Part shown: in pieces, positions 41,568 through 47,360 of the stretch
Layout: the number at the start of each line of letters is the position of its first letter
Position numbering within the stretch: the stretch's first letter is position 1
NCBI RefSeq assembly: GCF_045635475.1
Contig: NZ_JBJGXI010000044.1
Span: 1-47,360 of the forward strand
Reading direction: 5' to 3'
DNA length: 47,360 nucleotides
DNA from: JBJGXI01 sp045635475
GTDB lineage: Bacteria > Bacillota > Bacilli > Bacillales > Amphibacillaceae
Made by a program: the position numbers and the translations under genes
The notes under the pieces: generated by a model
What the model saw: only the letters and a program-made list of their open reading frames with translations
Database searches by the model: none
Told to the model about the DNA's origin: nothing

Positions 41568-42017
41568 TTACCTTGCAAGCTCTAACAGCATATCAACATG
41601 TGGAATGTTGTCTTCTAAATATACTTCGGTAATTTCTTTAAAACCGAAAGAGCCATAAAAGTGGCGTAAATATTCCTGTCCATGTAACTTTATAGCCGAC
41701 TGTTTCCGATCATCATTAATAACTTCAATCGCTTTTTTCATTAACTGATGCGCATAACCGTGACCTCGGTGTGCTTTATGTATTAATACTCGACCAATAG
41801 AAGCTTGTGGGTACAAAATTTCGCTAGGTATTAGTCGTGCATATGCGATTATTTCTCCATTCTTCTCTGAAAACAAGTGTAAACAAGCTTGGTCAACATT
41901 ATCCACTTCTGGATAAGGGCAGTTTTGTTCTACAACAAACACGTCAACCCTCGCCTTTAGTATGCTATATAATTCCGATGTAGATAATTGTTCAAATGTT
42001 TTTAATTGCCATTCCAT
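41568..42017 (-). CDS. ElaA-like GNAT acetyltransferase
   Basis: 149 aa. Starts MEWQLKTFEQLSTSELYSIL, then ARVDVFVVEQNCPYPEVDN and the acetyl-CoA site IGRVLIHKAHRGHGYAHQLM, ending with HFYGSFGFKEITEVYLEDNI. This is the ElaA pattern. Single-domain and cytoplasmic; the substrate is unknown. The start ATG is at 42017. Confidence 0.9.
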   Translation of the reverse strand: MEWQLKTFEQLSTSELYSILKARVDVFVVEQNCPYPEVDNVDQACLHLFSEKNGEIIAYARLIPSEILYPQASIGRVLIHKAHRGHGYAHQLMKKAIEVINDDRKQSAIKLHGQEYLRHFYGSFGFKEITEVYLEDNIPHVDMLLELAR

Positions 42018-42046
42018 ATGTATGTATCATCCCTTTATTGTTCTTA

Positions 42047-42140
42047 GAGAGGTTGTTCAAAAAATCCCAATTAATCATAATAATTACGCAAATAGCCTAT
42101 CTTCTCGATGCTAAACGGAACTTTTTAAACACGCACTTAA
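42047..42140. repeat. Dispersed element with GAGGTTGTTCAAAAA and TTTTTAAACACGCACTTA ends
   Basis: Roughly 95 bases with imperfect inverted ends; related ends are at 4680-4700 and 5088-5211. No gene in this gap. Confidence 0.55.
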
Positions 42141-42251
42141 AAAGTATTTTACTTTATACGCGAGATCAACTGAATAAATATGCTTGCTTATATCCCACTT
42201 TGTTATTGTATACTTGAGGAAATAATAAGGGAACTCAGGTGGGATTTTGTA

Positions 42252-42917
42252 ATGGAAAATAATCATTTATTTTTACTAGGAGGAAATCCCTCTCAACCCG
42301 AAGCTATGCAAGCATTTGTTAAGCAGGCTGGTGGAAATAAAGCAAAGATTGCACTCTTACTTGTATATCGGCCTGGTTGGGAAGCGTATTTACCTCGATA
42401 TACGAAATTATGGATAGAAAACGGCGTTGATCCAGACAATATTTCAGTTATTATTCCAGAGCCAGACGGCTACTTATCAATGGAAAAAGCAGTAAAAACT
42501 CTGCGTAATGCAACAGGCATTTTTATTGGCGGCGGGCATACGAAAACGTATCATTTTTATTATACAAATGAAATTTTAAAATCCATGATTACAAGCCAAT
42601 ATACAAATGGCGTACCAATTGCTGGCTGCTCTGCAGGCGCGTTAATTTTGCCAACACAAGTGCTGCTGTCACCAAGTGATACGGATAACGGGAAAGCATG
42701 GTTAGGGGAAGGCATTGGGTTGGTTGATAACGTACTAATTAGTGTGCACTATAGCAAATGGAATGATGCAGCTAACTTAGAACTCGGTCTATTAAGTCAC
42801 GATGTACCTATTGGCTACGGTATTGATGATGACGCTACATTAGTTGTTAAAGATGGCAAAGAATTTTCTTATCTCGGCAAAGAACGCGTACATAAAGTCA
42901 TAAATAAAGGGTCTTAA
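42252..42917 (+). CDS. Peptidase S51-like (cyanophycinase/peptidase E fold) hydrolase
   Basis: 221 aa from the ATG at 42252, 9 bases after AGGTGG. The nucleophile elbow is PIAGCSAGALILP; a GGGHTKTYHFY strand-loop precedes it, and DNVLISVHYSKWNDAANLEL with GYGIDDDATLVV follows, matching the S51 class-I glutamine-amidotransferase-like fold with a Ser nucleophile. It may cleave Asp dipeptides or isopeptides. It lies two genes ahead of xpt, with the dehydrogenase gene close behind. Confidence 0.86.
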   Translation: MENNHLFLLGGNPSQPEAMQAFVKQAGGNKAKIALLLVYRPGWEAYLPRYTKLWIENGVDPDNISVIIPEPDGYLSMEKAVKTLRNATGIFIGGGHTKTYHFYYTNEILKSMITSQYTNGVPIAGCSAGALILPTQVLLSPSDTDNGKAWLGEGIGLVDNVLISVHYSKWNDAANLELGLLSHDVPIGYGIDDDATLVVKDGKEFSYLGKERVHKVINKGS

Positions 42918-42970
42918 ATCATTTGTATCGAATTTATTATGAAGAGACAAATTTGAAAGGGAGTATAAGA

Positions 42971-43849
42971 ATGACTGTGACTAAACAAGCTACCGTCGGA
43001 TTTATCGGATTAGGTGTAATGGGAAAAAGCATGGCCAAAAACATTTTACAGGCAGGCTACAACTTAAATGTATTTACTAGAACGGAAGCAAAAGCTGATG
43101 AATTAATACAATTAGGTGCGGTGTGGAAAGATACAGTTGCAGATTTAGCAGCCGATTCGGATGTGATTTTAACGATTGTCGGTTATCCAAGTGATGTTGA
43201 AGAAGTCTACTTTGGTGAAAATGGCATTTTGAACAATGCCCAACCCAATAGTTTCGTTATTGATATGACAACATCGAAGCCAGCATTAGCCGTTCAGATT
43301 TACGAACAAGCAAAAGCAAAACACATCTACGCATTAGATGCTCCTGTATCCGGTGGCGACATTGGTGCAAGAAATGGAAAGTTAGCAATCATGGTTGGTG
43401 GTGAACTGCAGGCATTTGATGCGGTACTTCCATTATTTGAAGTGATGGGAGAAAACATTGTTCTCCAAGGTGAAGCTGGTGCTGGCCAACATACAAAGAT
43501 GTGCAATCAAATTGCGATTGCCACTGGCATGATTGGGGTATGTGAAGCAATTACTTATGCCCAGAAAGCTGGTCTAAACCCAGAACGCGTATTAGAGACG
43601 ATCACCACCGGAGCAGCAGGTAGCTGGTCTTTATCCAACCTAGCTCCTCGCATGATTGCCGGTGATGATCAACCTGGTTTTTATGTAAAGCACTTTATTA
43701 AGGATATGACGATTGCACTCGAATCAGCTGACGAAATGGGATTAATGACTCCTGGATTGGAGCTATCTTTATCACTTTATAAGCAATTAGCGGAAAACGG
43801 CTATGAAAACAATGGTACACAAGCACTGATTAAGCTTTTTAGTAAGTGA
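42971..43849 (+). CDS. 3-hydroxyisobutyrate dehydrogenase family protein (YkwC-like)
   Basis: 292 aa from the ATG at 42971 after AAAGGGAG. The NAD(P) site is VGFIGLGVMGKSMAKNILQA; DAPVSGGDIGARNGKLAIMV is the substrate loop; the catalytic Lys lies in GQHTKMCNQI. C-terminal helices include FYVKHFIKDMTIALESADEM. It reduces or oxidises a short beta-hydroxyacid; the exact one is unknown. Its TGA stop is followed immediately by, and shares a base with, the second 115-bp hairpin element. Confidence 0.9.
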   Translation: MTVTKQATVGFIGLGVMGKSMAKNILQAGYNLNVFTRTEAKADELIQLGAVWKDTVADLAADSDVILTIVGYPSDVEEVYFGENGILNNAQPNSFVIDMTTSKPALAVQIYEQAKAKHIYALDAPVSGGDIGARNGKLAIMVGGELQAFDAVLPLFEVMGENIVLQGEAGAGQHTKMCNQIAIATGMIGVCEAITYAQKAGLNPERVLETITTGAAGSWSLSNLAPRMIAGDDQPGFYVKHFIKDMTIALESADEMGLMTPGLELSLSLYKQLAENGYENNGTQALIKLFSK

Positions 43850-43963
43850 GTCAATTTCATAATTACCTTATACAGCTATCTTCATCCGTATATAGTTCGG
43901 AGACGGTTTAATCCGACTATATATGGATGAAGATAGCTAAAAATCAGTATTATGAAATTGACT
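43849..43963. repeat. 115-bp hairpin element with terminal inverted repeats, copy 2
   Basis: The same 15-bp ends as copy 1 (AGTCAATTTCATAAT and its complement) and the same length. Internal arms AGCTATCTTCATCC and GGATGAAGATAGCT pair perfectly, flanking TATATAG/CTATATA and CGGA/TCCG pairs. It may now double as a terminator for the dehydrogenase gene. Confidence 0.85.
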
Positions 43964-43989
43964 AAAATGAGTTACTTTTCAGTTGGCGA

Positions 43990-44024
43990 TACAAAAATCC
44001 ATCCTATTTTGGATGGATTTCTGC
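43990..44024 (-). terminator. Terminator of xpt
   Basis: AAATCCATCC and GGATGGATTT arms with a short loop; minus-strand continuation is TTTGTATCG. It overlaps the end of the xpt coding region by a few codons. Confidence 0.75.
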
Positions 44025-44600
44025 TTTTTCTTCAACAAATGTCACTTTACCATCTTCCATGGAAGCGATTCTCGCTAAGGAATCTACGCGATAACCCTTG
44101 TCAATAAGCTTATTGCGCCCTGGCTGAAAGGATTTTTCAATAACAATTCCAATACCGATCACTGTTGCATTCGACTGTTTCATTAACTTGGCAAGCGCTA
44201 GTGCTGCTTCACCGTTTGCCAAGAAATCATCAATAATTAAGACGCGGTCACCTTCCGAAATTTGCTTTTTAGAAATTGTGATATCTGTATATTCTTGCTT
44301 TGTATAGGAGAATACGGTCTCTTTATATACGTCATCTGTCATGGTAAGTGACTTTTTCTTTCTCGCAAAAACGACTGGTGCATTTAAAAATAGTCCCGTC
44401 ATAACTGCCGGCGCTATTCCTGAGCTTTCAATTGTTATAATCTTGGTCACATGCTCCCCTTTAAACCTAAAATAGAACTCTTCACCTATTTGTTTCATAA
44501 GTAAAGGATCTATCGTATGATTGAGAAAGCTATCAACCTTTAATACATCTTTGCTTACGACCTTTCCCTTTTGCAAGATGGCTTTTTTAAGTTTCTCCAC
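44004..44600 (-). CDS. xpt: Xanthine phosphoribosyltransferase
   Basis: 198 aa, the expected length. The PRPP loop is VLIIDDFLANGEAALALAKL; N-terminal MEKLKKAILQKGKVVSKDVL and VDSFLNHTIDP are characteristic of Xpt, with the flexible loop VFARKKKSLTM. It converts xanthine to XMP in purine salvage. The GTG start at 44600 lies behind GGGGAGAGG. I see no purine riboswitch in the 100 bases upstream, and no pbuX partner gene follows. Confidence 0.95.
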   Translation of the reverse strand: MEKLKKAILQKGKVVSKDVLKVDSFLNHTIDPLLMKQIGEEFYFRFKGEHVTKIITIESSGIAPAVMTGLFLNAPVVFARKKKSLTMTDDVYKETVFSYTKQEYTDITISKKQISEGDRVLIIDDFLANGEAALALAKLMKQSNATVIGIGIVIEKSFQPGRNKLIDKGYRVDSLARIASMEDGKVTFVEEKAEIHPK

Positions 44601-44704
44601 GTTTACCTCTCCCCTTTGTTCATAATTTGTTATTTACCTTGTTAAAACCCGAGCTGATTTGTTAAAGTAAATCGTATCATGTACAGAGGTAGTGGTCAAA
44701 ACCA

Positions 44705-44995
44705 TTATTTATCTAAATAAGACGCCACGACAATAGCCAAATCATCGTTACCAAACAGTTGTAAAACATGTAGAACCGATTCATCTGGTATTGTATCCGA
44801 CTCTTCCTTCGTTACAGTCAACTCCATCACTTCATCCAGCACCGGATTTTTCATTTGATTAGGATAGGCTTCTTGATATAATTGAATTGGATCTAACTGT
44901 TTGTTAATACACCATTGCGCAAAAATTAATATCATCATTTTTTCATCTTGTTGATATTGTTCTATCACTTTATCTTCTATATATTTCTTATCCAA
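44705..44995 (-). CDS. Conserved hypothetical protein, 96 aa
   Basis: MDKKYIEDKVIEQYQQDEKM then MILIFAQWCINKQLDPIQLY and a C-terminal VLQLFGNDDLAIVVASYLDK. Acidic, probably all-helical, with no signal peptide and no recognised domain. The TTG start at 44995 is behind AAGGAGG. It follows the methyltransferase gene by 12 bases, so the two are likely co-transcribed. Confidence 0.75.
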   Translation of the reverse strand: MDKKYIEDKVIEQYQQDEKMMILIFAQWCINKQLDPIQLYQEAYPNQMKNPVLDEVMELTVTKEESDTIPDESVLHVLQLFGNDDLAIVVASYLDK

Positions 44996-45007
44996 TCTTG
45001 TTCCTCC

Positions 45008-45688
45008 TTATTTTTTCAACACAGATACCCACATGAATGTGAGTGCTTGTTTTAAGCGCTTTGGCAGTTGGTCAATCTCAAATTGATCTACTTGTGCATC
45101 ATACACACCCATGCCGTCAATTACTTTAAGATCTAATTCTAGCGCCAATTGCTCTAGTTCCCACGGCATCATCGTATTGCAGATTGTTGGCTCGCCAATC
45201 AACCTGGGAAAACTATTCGTTCGCGGACCAGCTGCCGGTCCCAAAATACCTATAAATATGCGTGCATCTTTTTTCGCTATCCGGTGTAATTCGCGTAATC
45301 CTTTGAAAGGATCTTCCGTCCATTCTAGCGCATTTATCACCATGATCCCATCAAATGTGTCTGATTCAAAAGGAAGATTAACCACATCCCCTTGAACAAA
45401 CGAAAGTCGGTTTGATTGATTTTGCTTCGCTTTTTTCACCATCTCGGCAGAAATATCTACCCCTACAACCTCAAATCCTAATGCTGATAATTTATATGCT
45501 CCGTAGCCGTCGCCACAGCCAACGTCTAACAATCTTGCTTGCGGGTTCATATGCTTACCGATTAATGGAATAATTGTACTGCGGTTTCCGGAATCCCACA
45601 TATCCTTACTATTTTGATTCCAAAAATTTGAACGCATATCCCATTGTTGCTCTGCTTCCTTGTGCCAATTAAATCTATGATCAGTCAT
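45008..45688 (-). CDS. Class I SAM-dependent methyltransferase
   Basis: 226 aa from the ATG at 45686-45688, 8 bases after GGAGG. Motif I LLDVGCGDGYGAYKLSALGF, the acidic end of strand 2 VVGVDIS, motif II FQGDV-like FVQGDVVNLPFES and motif IV DGIMVINALEWTEDP. The C-terminal half has a short lid. It belongs to the ubiquinone/menaquinone-methyltransferase-like group (methyltransf_11); the substrate is unknown. Confidence 0.88.
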   Translation of the reverse strand: MTDHRFNWHKEAEQQWDMRSNFWNQNSKDMWDSGNRSTIIPLIGKHMNPQARLLDVGCGDGYGAYKLSALGFEVVGVDISAEMVKKAKQNQSNRLSFVQGDVVNLPFESDTFDGIMVINALEWTEDPFKGLRELHRIAKKDARIFIGILGPAAGPRTNSFPRLIGEPTICNTMMPWELEQLALELDLKVIDGMGVYDAQVDQFEIDQLPKRLKQALTFMWVSVLKK

Positions 45689-45729
45689 CGTATCATCCTC
45701 CACAATCATTATAAAATATTTGAGCTATT

Positions 45730-45768
45730 AAAAAAGGATGCATCTCATCAAGAGATACATCCTTTGGC
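45730..45768 (-). terminator. Terminator of cspA
   Basis: AAAGGATGTATCTC and GAGATGCATCCTTT arms with a short loop; minus-strand tail TTTTAATAG. Confidence 0.85.
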
Positions 45769-45781
45769 AGTTGTGTTGTTA

Positions 45782-45979
45782 TTACAGACCAGTTACGTTA
45801 GCAGCTTGTGGTCCACGGTTTCCTTCAACGATTTCGAATTCAACTTCTTGACCCTCTTCAAGTGTTTTGAAACCTTCTGATTGGATCGCTGAGAAGTGAA
45901 CGAATACATCGTCGCCGTCTTCGCGTTCGATAAAACCAAAGCCTTTTTCTGCATTAAACCATTTTACTTTTCCTGTCAT
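45782..45979 (-). CDS. cspA: Cold-shock protein, CspA family
   Basis: 65 aa. RNP1 KGFGFIERE and RNP2 DVFVHFSAI with the basic/aromatic face MTGKVKWFNAEKG; a single OB fold. It is an RNA chaperone, abundant in exponential growth or after cold shock. The GGAGG ribosome site is 7-8 bases upstream. The 290-base gap to trhO could hold a long leader, as is usual for such genes, but I cannot define a cold box. Confidence 0.95.
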   Translation of the reverse strand: MTGKVKWFNAEKGFGFIEREDGDDVFVHFSAIQSEGFKTLEEGQEVEFEIVEGNRGPQAANVTGL

Positions 45980-46279
45980 ATACTTGACCTCCTAACAATA
46001 AACAAGGTAACTGAATCTAATATTACCTTTACACCACTTATTGTTAAAGAGAACGTAAAGAAATATTCAAATTCAAATTTCCTTTTACTACTTCACTTTA
46101 CTACTTTTTCCATTAAAAATCAATAATCCGCTGGTAATTTTCGGACTACAAAAAACGACATTGCCATGTATGATACTTTTTTGGTAAAATATATCCTTGC
46201 AAGATACAATGTTATATTAGATTGTCCAGCCTATACTCATTTATATCTTGTAAATATGAATTGATAGGTGGTAATACAA
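45980..46279. other. Intergenic region between divergent cspA and trhO
   Basis: About 300 bases, AT-rich. It probably contains the cspA 5' leader and both promoters; an AAGAGAACGTAAAG stretch and T/A tracts are visible. No further gene or repeat is recognised. Confidence 0.4.
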
Positions 46280-47251
46280 ATGGAAAAGGAAAAGTATCAC
46301 GTTTTATTGTACTATAATTATGTACAAATTGATGATCCTGAAAGCTTTGCTGCAGAACATCTAAAATTCTGTAAGGATCTAGAATTAAAAGGTCGTGTCT
46401 TAGTCGCAAACGAAGGTATCAATGGCACAGTTTCCGGTACCATCGAACAAACAGATAAGTATATGGAAGCGATGCATGCAGATCCTCGTTTTGCTGATAT
46501 GATCTTCAAGATTGATGAGGAAGAGGGACATGCGTTTAAGAAAATGCACGTTCGTCCAAGACCTGAATTAGTAACGCTTCGATTGGAAGATGATGTGAAT
46601 CCAAAAGAAACAACGGGAAAATATCTAAGTCCAAAAGAGTTTTACGAAGCACTAAAGGATGAAGATACGGTAGTTTTAGATGCAAGAAATGATTACGAAT
46701 ATGATTTGGGTCATTTCCGCGGGGCAATCCGTCCGGATATAGAAACGTTCCGTGACCTTCCAGATTGGGTAAAAGAAAACAAAGACATATTAGACGGTAA
46801 AAAAGTAATTACGTATTGTACTGGTGGCATTCGTTGTGAAAAATTCTCAGGCTGGCTTGTGAAAGAAGGCTTTGAAGATGTAGGTCAACTACACGGTGGA
46901 ATTGTCACATACGGAAAAGATCAAGAAGTCCAAGGTGAGCTTTGGGATGGGCAATTGTATGTATTTGATGAACGAATTGCTGTGCCAGTAAATCGCAAAG
47001 ACCATGTGATCGTTGGAAAAGATTACTTTGATGGCGAGCCTTGTGAACGTTACATCAATTGTGCTAATCCTGAATGTAATAAACAAATTCTCTGCTCAGA
47101 AGAAAATGAGCATAAATATATGCGTGGCTGTACACATGAATGCCGTGTGTCTCCAAGAAATATGTACGTGGAGGAGCACAATCTATCTTCTGATGAAATT
47201 GAAGCTCGTTTATCCCGTATTGAAAATGAAGATGCTATAACACAATCCTAG
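46280..47251 (+). CDS. trhO: tRNA uridine(34) hydroxylase, rhodanese domain (YceA family)
   Basis: 323 aa from the ATG at 46280 behind GATAGGTGG. An N-terminal acylphosphatase-like domain (LELKGRVLVANEGINGTVSG, the loop of this family) leads to a rhodanese domain with VVLDARNDYEYDLGHFRGAI and the active Cys in TYCTGGIRCEKFSGWLVKEG. A Cys-rich C-terminus (CANPECNKQILCSEENEHKY, RGCTHECR) likely binds metal. It makes the ho5U34 precursor of wobble-modified tRNA. The window ends soon after it. Confidence 0.95.
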   Translation: MEKEKYHVLLYYNYVQIDDPESFAAEHLKFCKDLELKGRVLVANEGINGTVSGTIEQTDKYMEAMHADPRFADMIFKIDEEEGHAFKKMHVRPRPELVTLRLEDDVNPKETTGKYLSPKEFYEALKDEDTVVLDARNDYEYDLGHFRGAIRPDIETFRDLPDWVKENKDILDGKKVITYCTGGIRCEKFSGWLVKEGFEDVGQLHGGIVTYGKDQEVQGELWDGQLYVFDERIAVPVNRKDHVIVGKDYFDGEPCERYINCANPECNKQILCSEENEHKYMRGCTHECRVSPRNMYVEEHNLSSDEIEARLSRIENEDAITQS

Positions 47252-47295
47252 TTATATAACTAATAAGGCGATCCTTTGTGGTCTTTTTATATTAG

Positions 47296-47360
47296 GCTGT
47301 TTTCTAAAAGATTGTTGTTAGTAAGCAAAACAGCTATACTCCGTCGTAACTTGGAGAGTG
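47296..47360. repeat. Exchangeable-core repeat family, copy D (reverse, cut by the window end)
   Basis: GGCTGTTTTCTAAAAGATTG, TTAGTAAGCAAAACAGC and TCCGTCGTAACTTGGAGAGTG match the complements of the copies A and C ends. The core lies beyond the window. Confidence 0.7.

Noticed and set aside
44600..44704. Purine riboswitch upstream of xpt
   Set aside because: Looked for because xpt often has one; the 100 bases upstream lack the conserved loop and junction sequences.

Overview
The window reads as chromosomal DNA of a low-GC Gram-positive spore-former of the family Bacillaceae. The moderately halophilic or marine group (Oceanobacillus, Virgibacillus, Gracilibacillus, Halobacillus and relatives) is most likely. 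The reasons are AT-rich genes with strong GGAGG-type ribosome sites, frequent TTG/GTG starts, family members typical of Bacillus (a CssRS/HtrB pair, a YteA-type protein, a YtrA-type operon, Xpt, TypA, TrhO, CspA), a C30-type carotenoid cluster, and the short dispersed repeats common in these genera. The genus is an inference; no rRNA or tRNA gene is visible.

Layout. 1-800: the 5' part of an ECF sigma factor gene with an apparent single-base frameshift, a 115-bp hairpin element at its 5' end, and a decayed fragment of a second isopentenyl-diphosphate isomerase gene. 950-4620: a secreted small protein followed by a LolD/FtsX-type ABC system. 4700-18000: two near-identical thioredoxin-like genes (4744-5064, 17672-17992) bracket an eight-gene carotenoid operon on the minus strand (crtN, a second crtN-like gene, crtM, a CruF-like gene, an acyltransferase, a glycosyltransferase, crtP, fni). 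A divergent MerR-type regulator with the residues of adenosylcobalamin photoreceptors (CarH/LitR) and a DUF2207 membrane protein lie in the same interval. 18300-26900: a DUF368 (PopT-like) transporter, a PadR operon, a CapA-like lipoprotein, DUF2935 and HD-domain genes, fabI, a cupin, a small YfhE-like protein, a ZIP metal transporter and a DUF1232 protein. 26950-32790: typA, a CssRS-like two-component system and a divergent HtrA-type protease. 33200-40400: small enzymes, a serine hydrolase, a YtrA-type regulator/ABC operon, a Ser/Arg-rich small protein converging on a Hanks-type kinase gene, and an SGNH hydrolase. 40750-47360: a YteA-like protein, an ElaA-like acetyltransferase, an S51-type peptidase, a hydroxyacid dehydrogenase, xpt, a hypothetical protein, a methyltransferase, cspA and trhO.

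How the parts work together. The carotenoid operon looks complete from IPP/DMAPP balance (Fni) through C30 backbone synthesis (CrtM), desaturation (two CrtN-like proteins), terminal oxidation (CrtP), hydration (CruF-like), glycosylation and acylation. The CarH-like regulator is divergent to it. The shared intergenic region holds two sets of 11-bp-spaced repeats of the type bound by CarH, one of which overlaps the likely crt promoter. This predicts light and B12 control of pigment synthesis.

The most unusual non-coding content is a set of dispersed repeats: two 115-bp hairpin elements with identical 15-bp terminal inverted repeats; a family with conserved ends and exchangeable cores (25.4, 32.8, 35.3 and 47.3 kb); a GCGCAAGCG...GCTGGAGC family (18.0, 30.9, 40.4 kb); elements with GTTGTTCAAAAA-type ends (4.6, 5.1, 42.0 kb); and a six-copy TGGTGCAAT array with about 21-bp periodicity at 17.5 kb.
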